A program made the position numbers and the translations under genes. A stretch of 64,000 bases of DNA from Vanilla planifolia (Eukaryota > Streptophyta > Magnoliopsida > Asparagales > Orchidaceae). Position 1 is the first letter of the stretch, and the number at the start of each line of letters is the position of its first letter. The stretch lies in assembly GCA_023846275.1 (NCBI GenBank), contig JAIUJO010000296.1:503204-567203 (forward strand), in the 5' to 3' direction. The notes under the pieces are model-generated. The model saw only the letters and a program-made list of their open reading frames with translations, searched no databases and was not told the DNA's origin. Positions 38,830 to 50,595 of the stretch are shown here, in pieces.

Positions 38830-39230
38830 AATTAATTTCTTCTTTTAATGGCCATCCTTTGCTTGATGTAAATCTCTATGAACAATGAGCAATGATCTAG
38901 TCCAATGTGTGATAAATGAGATAACATAGTTTTTGAAAAAACATGGATTCCCTAAAGATTCATCAACACCCTATGAAACCTTTATAGAATTCTAGCACTT
39001 CCCTCTTTTCCATTGTAACATGTATACATGTTGCCAACATATCTACAATCCATCAACTTAAGCTCCAATTGATCACATGGAGATCTACCCAGCTCTTCCA
39101 AAGAACTACCATGCCTTCAGATAGCCAAGTCGAAGGTTGCAACACAAATTTTTAGTCTCCATAGAGTAGCAAATTTGCATCCTTCCTATTGAAATTCTAT
39201 ACATTTGTTTTCATATGTGCCACCACTACA
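38830..39230 (-). pseudogene. EN remnant of M2 with core deletion
   Basis: The reading passes from STWLSEGMVVLWKSWVDL directly to HVINWSLS and VGNMYTCYNGKEGSARIL, then GLDHCSLFIE. Compared with M4 and M6 it lacks the middle with the YA..K and GDFN motifs (about 250-300 bp). The two ends of the domain are therefore fused and it could not cut DNA. Confidence 0.75.
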
Positions 39231-39239
39231 ATGGCACAT

Positions 39240-40420
39240 GTTCTAACTATCCGCTATAAATATCCCTTAGATTTCTTATACCATATTCTCCAAATATTCC
39301 ATAGCGATCTTGATCACATATTTTGGTATGAAGGCCCTCAAACTTATAGCATTTTGACATGTTACCAAGCAAGCCTTAAGTTCCAACAACTTTCTCCAGT
39401 TGCAGTAGTACTTAAGTACATTTAGTATTAATAGACGTAAACAACACTTCCCAGCAAACCCAAAACTAATTCATCACTTCTTCACTTACCTTAGTAGCTC
39501 CCAGGACACATCATAATCACCAGCAAGCATCCCTAGGAAAAATTGCAATTTCTTTTATTGTACTCATCGAGCTTCCCACCAAGACACTGCATTGCAATAG
39601 GTATTAAGCACATGAATCTACATATAATTCCCTCCTAAATATAGCCACTAAGATGGGCTTTCATTTGGTGAAAACATCTATACTTCAAATCATTCATACA
39701 ACTATAGGGATAGCAGCAGTTGGCATAGCCACAAAATTGTTGCCCAGCTTACAACATATTTTAAAATTCAGCATATTACTAGAAGTCCCCTTGGCACCAC
39801 ATTTGCTAATACTCTTCTGTACTTGCGTGTCATGCATTTGCCACCTGAACAAACTCTTGGAGCATTCATACAGCAATTAACAAGAAGCAATGTATCCCTC
39901 CAGCAACTTAGAACCTAGGATTTTCAGTAGCCATGGCAATACTTATTAAAACTGCAGCCAACAAATAGTAGCTCAGCCCAACACCACACCCTCCATGACA
40001 ACATTTGGTGAAATCCTCAACAAAACACTTTCTTTGCTTAAATTCCCTCTCACTCCAACACCAACAGCTATTCTAAGGCCTAATTAACATGCCTTATTTG
40101 TAGACATCTAGCACACAAAAATTTTTACAAACACTATCTCCTACACTTCCAAGCAAATAGCAATTTATGGCAAGTTCAAGCTCTCATCATACACAAATCT
40201 TGCATGTTATGTAGTATTCATTTGATATGTCCCCTTCCTTATTGTAAAATTTAGAATGTACAAGTCAGTATAGCCATCTACATGCTCCTCTCAAGACACT
40301 ATGATTGTCCCCAACTTCATGTATCACATGTTTACAATCCAAATCTCTCCATCTATAGCTTACAGTTTGAGAACTAAGAAGAAATGTGTATGTCATCACC
40401 CCCATGTGTGCCTTCATCCT
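39240..40420 (-). pseudogene. ORF1 C-terminal repeat-like region of M2
   Basis: Between zinc-knuckle ORF1 and EN. Short open stretches such as SSNMLNFKICCKLGNNFVAM (39,694-39,876) recur as related sequence in M3, M4 and M5 (FKICCSPG-like text near 58,170; LKFKVATQATAAP near 49,540). Rich in Cys, His, Tyr and Asn. I do not recognise a known domain. Confidence 0.5.
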
Positions 40421-40429
40421 ACTGTTCGT

Positions 40430-41175
40430 TCCTTGTCACATTGATGGCCTCTTCCTTAGACATCTCCTCCAGTTGCCCCATGTTTACACCTAGGATCCCC
40501 TGCATCATAACACCTTGCTAAATTTTTTTATTCTCAGCCTCAACCAAGTTTGCATACTACCTAGCTATATTCTTAAGAGTCCACACTCTCCTTAATGGTT
40601 CCCCACTTTATGAATTGGAGACACAATTATTCCTACTTGAGTATTTCCTAGGTCTATCATTATTTTCATGCCCACTGGTCTCTTTTTGATTGTTTAGTTC
40701 ACCTGTAGGTTTAAAGAACTTTTGTTGTCATGCCATGGAAACCCTCGTTCTCCTTGGTTGTACAAGCATCCAAGGGCTTAACCCTTTACTTTCCCCAAAT
40801 CATCCTCACATTGAGCACCTTGTTCCTGTTGATCACGATTACACTAACATGTTTACCATTCTTATCATTCTTGCTTACTTTAGTCCCATCCATTTCTCCT
40901 TATAGATTAGCATCATTTCTACTAATGGAACATTGCTTTACATAATGGCTAACTTGGTCACATAGAAAGCACATTTGGGGGAGGCTGTCATACTCAAATG
41001 TTTGGAAAGTTCCCTCCAAATATCTTCTTAGCCATATAACCAACTTTAATGGGTTTAGATAAGTCCATCCTCACACAAACTCTTTCATAAGATTATCATT
41101 GCAAATTAGTGGTCCACTTATCAAGTAGTATTGGTTCTCTAATAGCTTTTGCAATATGCAAAATATTCTATATTT
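40430..41175 (-). pseudogene. ORF1 remnant of M2 with CCHC zinc knuckle
   Basis: ORF1 of plant LINEs codes for an RNA-binding protein. Here the reading gives NILHIAKAIREPILLDKW, then VCVRMDLSKPIKVG and YDSLPQMCFLCDQVSHYVKQ followed by Cys: a CX2CX4HX4C knuckle at 40930-40971. The surrounding pattern (ARVCVRMDLSKPL...YE.LP.MC) is the usual one for plant LINE ORF1 (DUF4283/zf-CCHC_4 type). The N-terminal part is missing because the copy begins at 41,175. Confidence 0.82.
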
Positions 41176-42004
41176 ATGACAATTTTCTCGACTTTATTCG
41201 ACATTTCAACTTGCACATTAACATATGTTGGCCACCAGTAGATTAGGGAAATCCCCAGCCAATTGTCCTCCATAAAAGGCATGCACTTACCTTCCTTAAT
41301 TCTCCACACCATGTTACAAACAGTCTAATGCATAGCTAATTGTAGAAGTTTGCAGGATTGTAGGGCTCCTCTAGGAACATCAATCTAGTTTCTACCCCAA
41401 ATATATTTCTTTCCTATTACATTGACTCATGGATGTTCTTCTCTCGCCATAATCCTTTTTCATTGCATTGTAAATAGAGTTGTCTACCAAATAGTCAAAT
41501 CATGGATACCAATAAACCTTTTTCCTTTGGTAATGTGGCCACTTTCCAATTCATGTAATGGATAGCATTCTCATTATTCATTCCACACCACAAATATTTC
41601 CTTAATGGCCTTTCCAAATAATTAATCAGCCCTGTTGGAACCACAAAATGGCTAAGATAATACAGTGAGATGGCCTCTAGCACTATATTGATCATAGCTA
41701 TCCTCCCTTCTAGTGAGAGAGGTGTAATCTGCCATGTAGATACCTAATCCTCCATCCTTTGAACAATGAAGTTAAAATCCCCTTTTTCAAAAGCTTCGAT
41801 GAAATGGGAATCCCCAAGTAGTTGAGTGTTTTTTCCTATGTCATATGCAACTTCCATGCCACAATTTTCTTTCTTTTATTTATCATTCCATTGCTAAACA
41901 ACATTCTTGATTTACTCAAATTCAATTATTGATCCGAGTGCAAACCATATGCTTAAATCACCTATCCAATGGTTCGTACATTGCACAAGTTGCATGTGCA
42001 TAGA
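41176..42004 (-). pseudogene. RT thumb/linker block of M3, near-identical to part of M1
   Basis: Codes for the stretch after YADD: YAHATCAMYEPLD, then EAISLYYLSHFVVPTGLINY and YLWCGMNNENAIHYMNW. Compared with 32,315-33,143 I count about 14 mismatches and no net length change (constant offset 8,861). Both ends of the similarity are abrupt. Confidence 0.9.
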
Positions 42005-42499
42005 GAAATTGATAAATTCCTGTTGTCTTTGGATTATGAGAACTTTTTCCCACCATTTTTTCCTCTTGCAATAGAAGTACATTAAACTCCCTTGTAATCA
42101 TAAGAGGCTCTGAGCACTCAACACTATTTCTAATGTGGTTCCAAACATCTCTACACTTTGTATGATCCTTCGAAGCATAAAAACTAAGCATCTCGATGTC
42201 TTGATAATACTATTTCTCTCACAAAAGCCAATCATCTATGATTTGGAATAGGTGATATCAATCAATATCCAATCTTTCCACGTCAGAACAATCACTCCTG
42301 AAAACCATGTTGAAGGTTGAGTATGAAACTTACATGTTTTCCCCAACAACTTGCTCACAAGGCTTTCATCAAACTTCCTAACTCTTGTTTCTAACAACAC
42401 TACCATTACAAAATTATGTTCTCTAATAATACACTGTAAATAACCTTTTGATTTTTTTCCATCAATGCCTCTATTGTTTTGAACAATCAATGAGAACAT
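42005..42499 (-). pseudogene. EN remnant of M3 and ORF2 start
   Basis: An ATG at 42,499 opens 87 codons: MFSLIVQNNRGIDGKKSKGY, then MVVLLETRVRKFDESLVSKL with the LLET motif (family LQETK) for metal binding. The second open frame (41,958-42,191) gives MLSFYASKDHTKCRDVWNHI, then SEPLMITREFNVLLLQEEK, where REFN stands for GDFN. The domain is cut right after this and joined to RT sequence, so the SDHxP end is absent. Nearly identical starts in M5 suggest this ATG is the real ORF2 start of the family. Confidence 0.82.
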
Positions 42500-42519
42500 G
42501 ATGTTAGCTAAAATGAGAT

Positions 42520-44811
42520 AAATGTGTACCCTACTCTACCAAGCACTAAACTCATCTGATTTGTGAGATTCTACAATAATAGCTAATGAACTGATGTTGT
42601 TCACTACACAAATCACTGACCTTTTTGACGTTGTTTCTAGGCACCAAATGAGTAGCCATCTCAATTGGACAACACTTTTCTTCTTAGTGTAGTTCCTTAA
42701 CCTTCCTATTATTGTAGTTGCTATTGCTACTTTTACTGCTACAGTTGCTATAGCAGGACAACACACATGTTGTTCATAATTCCCCTCACTACTATTTGCA
42801 CCACCATATAGTCATCCACGAGTACCCACATTCTTCCAATGGGTTTTTATAATGTTTACACCATTCATATAGTATGATTACTTGCACTTTTGGCCCACCC
42901 AATATTATTAGAGGCTATAGATTTAACAACGTGATCCTATAGGTAATCAAATAGTAATGGTTGCAAATGTCTTTAGCATTTGTTCTCTCCACACAGCAAC
43001 CCATAACAAACTTTACATCCAAATATACCTTAGTATTATAATTGTTATCACCAACAATTAATATCTCCTTTAGATTTTGAAACTTAGTATGCTTTGCCCA
43101 TTCTTCCCACTCACAACATTCACCTGAGACTTCCACAGTTTTATAGTTTTTAAGCACACATGATTACACTCTTTGCCCCTCAAGTTGTTCATGGTGTAGT
43201 AATTGTCATTTAAGCATACGAAATTCACACACATTTAGTAGCAATAAGGAGAAATAGTGGCTACACTAGAAATTGCTACTACTACTGTAATTACCACTAA
43301 AGCAGCTTCTATTGTATTTTGTTGTTGTAATAGGCCTAAGAAAGCATTACCAAAGAACCCTCCAAACATTCTTATTGTTATTGATATTGGCACCATCAAG
43401 CAGCCATCTATAAGTACCCACATTCTCCTCATGTAATATTTCTACTAGCTATATAATCTGCTTGCTTGAACTTTTCCCTTTCTAGAAATAGCATAACTAT
43501 GATAAAATTTTAATTCCCTATAGGTAATCACATAGTAATGCTTGCAACAGCCTACAACATTCATTCTTGACACATAGTAGCTCACAGCAACCTTCACCTC
43601 CCAATATACTCAGGTTCCATATTTGCTTTCTTCAATAATTAAGGTCTCTTCTTTAGCATTTTGAGACTTAGTATACTTTAGCCATTCTTTTAACTTGCCA
43701 AATTCAATTGAGGCTCCTAACATTTTCATGATTTTTTAGTACACATGCTTACAATCTTTGCCTCATTGATCTTTCATGATGTAGTAAAAATCATCTATGC
43801 ATAGCAATTTTGCACTCTTAGAATAGTAGTGATGAGAAATAATAGTTGTAATAGAATTTGGTGCTGTTACTACAGATATTACTATTGTAGTTGTTGCAAT
43901 AGGCTAGCAACTATAGTCCCAAGATTCTCCCCTTCCAAACTAAGCACCACTGTATTTACTTCAGATTCCCAATAGAAATATAAGTATCACCATCATAGCT
44001 TCCAACATAGAGCGACTAACAAGCAAGTTAGCTACATTGCTACCAGGACTACAGCATATTTGAAACTTTAAGTGCACTGCTAGCCCTGACCTACCTCTAA
44101 AACATACTCTTTTGACAATTATATAATAGCTACCACGAAGCTATGCTTCCCCCCAGCACCTCTTCACCCAATATTTTTAGTAACTCTTATGCACAATTAA
44201 ATTACTTCGCCTATAAGCATCGAGTACACCTAAATTGCTACACTCCCTAGCTCCTAAACTTTCCAGGAGAACAATTTACAATAGAATTATGCTCCCAACT
44301 TGCCCAACATCTATAGCTACCTAAAATTACTACATTCACTAGCATCTGTCGCAACATTCACTGTTGTACTTTTTAGAAATTCCCATCTTTTCCAGCTTTT
44401 GCACATCAAAATAACCCCTTCCACACTGTGTACTTTAGTATGTTGAAGCCAGTAATTCTATTCATACATTCTTCTTGTGGTGCCAAGGATCTCCCTAAAT
44501 CTATGTCACTTGATTGCATAACTTCCTCCCCTATTTTTATTTTGTTCATTAATAGTAAGTATATAATTCCCCTCCTATTCATCTACATTATAGTAGTTAT
44601 TAAGTTTAGCACACTTTCTCCACCCCGTCTTACAACTACATTGACAATTGGAACTAGCATTCCAAAACTCGTAGTGGGCTTCCTTGCCATTATGCTTCAA
44701 AGTTTAGCCAATTGTCTTCTTCTATCTATTTTTATTGGCCAATCTCTCCCATAGATCTTCACTCTGTATCCCAATTGATCAATTTTTATTTTAATTACAT
44801 TCACTCTTCCT
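42520..44811 (-). pseudogene. ORF1 tail of M3 with two about 600-bp repeat units
   Basis: Two related units lie at about 43,225-42,640 and 43,830-43,225. Common elements: EFC..EEW.KHTKFQN-like text, ILIVGDNNYNTKVYLDVKF, a Cys and CNHYYLITYR, and a NVG.Y.WLLDGANIN-like stretch, then a Asn/Gln-rich run before SDEFSAW at the end of the frame. They match the units in M5 one for one. The 44,811-44,400 part gives GRVNVIKIKIDQLGYRVKIY, an ORF1 region also seen at 58,850. No known domain recognised. Confidence 0.6.
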
Positions 44812-44999
44812 TGAAAATATATTTATGGCCACAGCCTACAAAAGGTCTTTAATGGAGGGCCGAACAAAAAGTCCAAAAATAATAATGTCAAAAGAGTTTT
44901 AGGAAGGGGCATATCCCAGTACCAAGTAAAATCAAGAAAATGTGCATGGTGCATCGCCTAACCTACCGGACTATTGCCTTGCCTGTAAATATGAGACAA

Positions 45000-45420
45000 T
45001 GTAAAAGCATCAATGTTGCGAGCGTACATGAGAGCATCCCTATATCTACCTCCACATGAAGGGTGCCATAGAAGATTACCAACCTTTTGCATTACCATAA
45101 TAAAATCCTTCTGTATCTCGACAGCATGAAAGGCCAAGAACTTTCACCAGAGCAAACTAAAAGCCTCCAATATGGCATGAACCTCCATACCAATGCTCTT
45201 CTGATAGTATACACTTCTTCCTACAACAAGAAGTGGCTTTCCTTGATGGTCTATACTACAATCCCCAAACCCACAACATAACCACAAATAGTCACATCAT
45301 AATTAATTTTAGCCTATCCAATTGGAGGAGCCCAAATTGAAGCTACCTTCAACCCATGTGAGTTGTGTGGACTGTCGCATGACATGGATGAATCCAAATT
45401 GCAATTTTTGAGAGCAAACC
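45000..45420 (-). pseudogene. RNase H remnant of M4
   Basis: Reads VASIWAPPIG, stop, AKINYDVTICGYVVGLGIVV with the first Asp kept, then EVHAILEAFSLL (Glu) and EIQKDFIMVM (Asp kept in a changed context). The last motif reads HIYRQGNSPVG in place of RQGNDLADW, so the final Asp is lost. Start of the domain has a stop in the Trp position. Confidence 0.8.
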
Positions 45421-45599
45421 CCATATCTTATTGAATCGTCCTCACAAAAACAACATTTTTCATTACTTGCTCATATTGTTTGTCTACTTCATCATGTCAC
45501 CATGCTTCATATTATTTGTCTCCATGCTACTGTAAACATTTTATAATTTCATCACATTGCTACTACTACTACTACTACCCAGTTCAAGTCAGTAGTGGC

Positions 45600-45850
45600 C
45601 TCCTTCATTCAATGCACATCCCAATTTTCCCTTGCCTTCCAGTAATAACATAGCAAATACTACATTCTTTTAGCATCTTTGCTTCCCCAAATACATCTGT
45701 CACACTTTGTAATTCTCCTTTTGACCAACCATGCAGTAGTAGGAATGCAATTTTTGATTGATCTCCAAATGAAGAGCTTGAACCTAGGCGGCACCTTGAG
45801 CTTCCAAATCCAGCCATACTTGCTTACAATAGCTCATGAGTCCCCAGTAT
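45600..45850 (-). pseudogene. zf-RVT segment of M4
   Basis: One frame gives KYGWIWKLKVPPRFKLFIWR and SIKNCIPTTAWLVKRRI; the following Cys/His part (ITKCDRCIWGSKDAKRM-like) is in a shifted frame. Position between RT and RNase H agrees. Confidence 0.72.
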
Positions 45851-46059
45851 TATCCAAAATCACAATATGAATCATCCTGGAGTAGAGGCTAAAATTATTC
45901 TCTTCCATGGTTTTGGTTTGCAGTGGAAGCAGCTGGTCCTTACTTCCATGGAATGCCCAAGGGAGATGTAGCACCCTACCAAGCAGCAAATCATTTGCCT
46001 AAGCCTTGACTCTACAGACATCTCACTTCCCATGCTTAATGATACATTCCTATACTTTA

Positions 46060-48120
46060 TTCAACCACTCACCTCCATATTTATGTGCATTGGCCAGCAC
46101 TAAATTTGAAGAAATCCAAGCCAATTGTCTTTGGAAAAATACACATTGATGCTATCTCTAATTCTTCACACAAAATTGGAAACAACCCATGACATTGCAT
46201 CCTTGATGAGTTACAAGCTTGCAATGCACCTCGTGGAACACCCTCTATCTTTCCTCCAACAAATATTTCTTCCTCATCACCTCCACACACACACAATCCT
46301 CTCTTTCTAAAATCCTCCTACATTGCCTCATAATTAAAGCACATTGCAAAACAGTAAGGTCAGCCCAATCCTTCCTTCTCCTTTGACAGTGTGATGGATC
46401 TCCAATCCACATAGTGCATGGCATGGCCATCATTTGCATTACACCATAAATAGGTTTTAAACAGCTTTTCCAACTCATTTATCAACCCTTTTGGCACCAC
46501 ACAATGGATAAAATAGAAATTTGGAATGGCTGTCAACATCGAATTGATCATAACAATCCTTCTTACCAAAGATAATGGCCTAATTTTCTATTTTTCAACC
46601 TATTCTTCCACTCTTTGAATTATAAAATTCAAATCTCTCTTACTTTGCAAATTTGTCAAAATAGGAATCCCTAAATAATTGAAATTTTTTGCCTGAGTCA
46701 TATGAACTTTTCTAGCTACCAATTTTTTTCTTTTGCCCACAATACTCTTGCTAAAATAGACTCTAGATTTGACAAGACTTACCCTCTATCCTAAATGCTT
46801 CTTGTATTCCTCCATAATCTACCACATGGACTAGCAACAACACCTGTAGCAAGTGCATATAAAATCACATCATCAAAAAATAACAAGTAGGAAATGATTA
46901 GGGAGGATGGCGTATAATAAAACTATATTACTGTCATAATTTCTTGCTTCATATTGAGCCAAGAAAAAATTCAGATATAATGGTAAAAAAAGAGGTGACA
47001 GCAGGCACCCTTGCCTCTAGGCACCAGTGGCCTCGATCCATGGTAGTCTGAACCTATTTAGTAACACCCCAAACCTAAGATATGAGATACAAGCATTCGC
47101 CCCCTTACGCCATAATAAAGAAAAGCCCAAAAATGTCATCATATAAATAAAAAACTACCATCTCACCTTATTATGTGCTTGTTCTATATCCAACTTGATT
47201 GCAATAAGACCCTCTCTAGATGTAAAAGTGTGCATTTGGGTTGTCATATCTTAATCAATAAAAATATTATTCGAGATAGATTTCTTAATACAAATGCAAC
47301 TAGTTCCTTTGTAATGAGTTCAAGTAATACTTTCTTCAGTCCTACCATCAAGATCTTTGCCATAATTTAATATATAACAATACAAAAGCTTATGGACCTA
47401 AACTATTGTGTCCTATCTATGCCTCACACTTTTTAGGAATGAGCATAATGAGAGTATCCTTCAAAACTTTTGGAATTTATCTATAACGAAAAAAGTGCAT
47501 CATAGCTCCCACAGTATCACCCGAAGTAATAGGTTAGCACAAACACTATTATGACCTCATCCATCCCTGGTTCTTTGTTCTTTCTAATTGATCTAATAGC
47601 ACTTGACATCTTCTAGAGTAACTTGCATAATAAGCATTCCCTCCTGTTCCCTATCAATGCATTTGTATAGTTGGTAATGCAATGGAGGATGATACACATC
47701 ATTCTTGCGCCACTTCTCCAAAATTGATAACCAACAAATACTTTATATTCTTTGTAGAGCTAACCAGTTCCCCTTTATCATCTTTCAAATGCAATATATG
47801 CTTCACCCTATACCTAGAAATTGTAATAGCTTGAAAGAACCTAGTGTTATAGTCCCCCAATTGAGCTCATTAAAACTTTGCTCTTTGCCACCACCACATC
47901 CCCTCACAGCTGCCATATGAAAAGAAGAAATAAGATGTCCAAGCAAGATGTGCTCTTGATCATTCAAACTCACCTTAGACTCTTTAAGTTGTAAAACTTG
48001 AATATCATTTTCTAGTTCACCATTTCTATAGATAAGATTGCACATGTCATTCTTGCTCCACATTCTTAAAGCAACTAAGGATCTACAAAATTTCATAGAT
48101 AGCCTCTCTAAGGGATTACT
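46060..48120 (-). pseudogene. Reverse transcriptase remnant of M4 (FFDD)
   Basis: Finger motifs at 47,170-47,370 (minus) resemble LKKVLLELITKELVAFV. Motif A reads AIKLDIEQAH. Motif C at 46869-46880 reads FFDD in LFFDDVILYAL, so the Tyr and the following residue are changed but both Asp stay. The later part (46,360-46,569) reads INSMLTAIPNFYFIHCVVPK and KTYLWCNANDGHAMHYVDWR. Stops and shifts are frequent. Confidence 0.83.
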
Positions 48121-48199
48121 TATAATTGATCTGTCTCACACATTCTACACAACACCCATAATTGAAGGAAACCTAAGTCAGACACACTCAAATTGATTT

Positions 48200-49025
48200 C
48201 TTCTTATCGTGGCCATCCCCTACTATGTACCCATCTTAATAAGCAAAGGGCAGTGATCCAATCCAATTCATGACAAATGAGATACCATAATTTTGGAAAA
48301 ATCTTGGATCCAGTGGAGAATCATCAGCACCCTGTCAAGTCTCTCCAAAAATATAGCACTTCCTTCATTCTTGTTGAACCACATAAGCTATGGCTAATAT
48401 AAGTTTGTCAACTCAAGTTCCTATATGATCCCAAAAAATTCTTGCTAACCTAACCCACTCCACATAAGCTATGGCCATCCCCTGCTACGTACCCATCTTA
48501 ATAAGTAAAGGGCAATGATCCAATCCAATTCATGACAAAATGAGATACCATAATTTTGGAAAAAGCTTGGATCCGGGGGTGATTCATCAACACTCTGTCA
48601 AGTCTCTCCAAAATTATAGCACTTCCTTCTTTCTTGTTGAACCACATAAGCTATGGCCAACATATCCTAAGTTTGTCAACTCAAGTTCCTATACGATCCT
48701 AAAAAATTCTTGCTAACCTAACCCACTCCAAAACATCTTCCCTACTTTTTTTGCCATCTGCAACATAATAACATTGAAAACCCTTATAATAACATGGGTC
48801 CTCCAATTTTGGCCTCATCACTTAAGATATTCCACATAGTTATCCTCTTAGTAGGCTCCTTGGAAGCATACATAACACTGCATATCAGCACCTTAGTATC
48901 CCCAACCATTGTTTTCACCACAAGCACTTGCAACAAAAGTTTAATAACTTTGACATCCACCCAGCTCCTCCAAAGAACCACCATACCTCCAGGCAATCCA
49001 TCCGAGGTTTGCACCACAAACTCCT
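48200..49025 (-). pseudogene. EN remnant of M4 with 262-bp tandem duplication
   Basis: Start: TSDGLPGGMVVLWRSWVDVK then ICSVMYASKEPTKRITMWNI, the YA..K...W region. The GDFN motif is worn (GFSMLL in frame). The C-terminal part, with NKKEGSAIILERLDRVLMNH and LDWIGSLPFTY-like text, appears twice because 48,211-48,472 is repeated at 48,473-48,730. The duplicated domain end would break the fold. Confidence 0.82.
48211..48730 (-). repeat. 262-bp direct tandem duplication inside M4 EN
   Basis: GGCCATCCCCT at 48,211 recurs at 48,473. Each copy holds GATCCAATCCAATTCATGAC, GGATTC/AATCATC, TCTGTCAAGTCTCTCC and ACTTGAGTTCC-type words; a few substitutions and small indels separate them. The junction carries CACATAAGCTATGGCCA, a word also found inside each copy, so a short homology probably guided it. 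Confidence 0.9.
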
Positions 49026-49445
49026 AATCTTTGCCAAGCAGCACATTCACATCTTTCTTATTGAACTTTTCCACTCTGGCTTCTACAAGAGCCACTACTA
49101 AGATGTCATGTATTTTAATAACCCACCGTAAATATCCCCTCGATTTCTTGTCCCTTCCTTGACATAATTTGAAGCCAACCTTGATATCTAGTCATTTCTT
49201 TTCACTACAATAGTATTCAAAGGCATTTAGTGGTACCAAATATATGGAGTTCCTCCTAGCAAACTGAAGACCATTCCTCCACTTCTTCATCCACTTCAAC
49301 AATACACAACACCCCACACTAGTAACAATAAGCAACCCTAGGTAATGGCAACAATTCCCCTTGTTACACTCACCTAATTCCTCTCCCAGACATTGCATTT
49401 CAAAATGAATTAAACACATGGTGCCATAAATCCTTCCCAATGATA

Positions 49446-50595
49446 CATACCCACCAATACTTATCTTCACTAGGTGCTCACCATTCTTCTTCAAATCCTC
49501 CACATAGCTGTATGGAGCAGCAGTAGCTTGCGTCGCCACCTTGAATTTCAACATGTTATTGAACTTCCTATAGCACCATATCCATTGTGTCCCCATCCAT
49601 TTTTACATGTAAAATTTTTGGACTCTTCATATATTAATTAACATGCCATAATTCACCTCTCCAACAACATCTTGTCTCCAAAAAAATGCCTACCTATAAC
49701 AACCATTTAATATAGTAATTAACATGCCATAATGCACCTCTCTAGTAGTAGCTTGTCACCCAGCAAAATTCCTACCTATAGTATCCACTTAATGCATCAA
49801 TTAACATACCACAATGCATCTCTCCAATAGTAGCTTGTCACCAAACAAAATTCTTGCCTATAGCATCCATTTCATATAGTAATTGGCATACCATAATGCA
49901 CCTCTCAAGTAGCAGCTTGTACCCCAAAAAGTGCCTACTGCATCACTTATTTCATAGCAACATAGCATTTATACTAGTAGTTTGCAACTTCCCTAACCAT
50001 TCTATTTCTTCTTAGCATTACATAACCACCAATGTTTATCTTCAAAAGGTGCTCAACATTCATCTTCAAATCCTCCACACAGCTGTATGCAATAGGTGTA
50101 GCTTGCCATACCATATAATTGTCACCCAGTAAGTGGCTCATCTTGAATTCCAGCATATTTTTTAATTTCCCTTGGTACCATGTCCATTATGTCTCCAGCC
50201 TCTTTTACATGTACAAGTTCCTGGATTCTTCATACAGCAATTGGCGTGCCTCAAAACACAAGACTAGCACCATATCTCTAAAAAAGCCTAACAACCGTGA
50301 TAGCATTTACTAGAAATATTTCCTACCTACAACACCGAATTCATAGTAACACACCCTTTATAACAGCAACTCTTTAATTCTCCAGCCATTTGTTTTCTTT
50401 GCTCACATTCATTACCATTCCAATAACACCACCCTTTGCAAAACCCCATTAGCATACTTCAGTCGTATTCATCCTGCAAACCAAACCAACAAATCCCCTC
50501 ACATAGACCTTCCATGGCACCAAATTCCTTCCTAATAGGCTATGTAACATGGTTACAGTCACGTCACTCTTTCTATAGCTTGTAATATGAGAACT
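49446..50595 (-). repeat. About 575-bp direct repeat in ORF1 tail of M4
   Basis: CATACCCACCAATACTTATC at 49,446 matches CATAACCACCAATGTTTATC at 50,021, giving a period of 575 bp. Following words also match: GGTGCTCA.CATTC, CTTCAAATCCTCCACA and AGCTGTATG. The encoded text YS(Y/C)VEDLK.N.EHL.KI.IGGYV occurs in both. The second copy fades after about 50,350. Confidence 0.75.
49634..49963 (-). repeat. 82-bp tandem repeat, four copies
   Basis: TAATTAACATGCCATAAT-type starts fall at 49,634, 49,716, 49,798 and 49,880: an exact 82-bp period four times. Each unit holds CACCTCTC, AGCTTGTCACC and TGCCTACCTATA. It lies inside the first 575-bp unit. Since 82 is not a multiple of three, each copy shifts frame, and three copies restore it. 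Confidence 0.92.

Larger units (their letters stand above)
35433..41175 (-). mobile_element. LINE remnant M2 (about 5.7 kb)
   Basis: Minus-strand LINE starting inside ORF1 just before the zinc knuckle and running to a complete 3' end. Order 5' to 3': ORF1 with zinc knuckle (41,175-40,430), repeat-like ORF1 tail (40,420-39,240), EN with an internal deletion (39,230-38,830), RT (38,720-36,890), zf-RVT (36,520-36,285), RNase H (36,030-35,510) and the TTTATATATTATCA end at 35,433. It keeps the least damaged RT active site of the chain. Its 5' border abuts the cut end of M3. Confidence 0.87.
41176..44811 (-). mobile_element. LINE remnant M3, internally deleted and 3' cut
   Basis: Minus strand, 5' to 3': ORF1 tail with tandem repeats (44,811-42,520), start of ORF2 and EN (42,499-42,005), then directly the RT thumb/linker block (42,004-41,176). 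The RT fingers and palm, zf-RVT, RNase H and 3' tail are all missing. It ends against M2's ORF1. The 829-bp RT block is about 98% like that of M1, far closer than any other pair of copies. Confidence 0.82.

Noticed and set aside
49634-49963. 82-bp repeats as a CRISPR-like array
   Set aside because: Plant nuclear context; units are contiguous and diverged, without a constant repeat and variable spacer.
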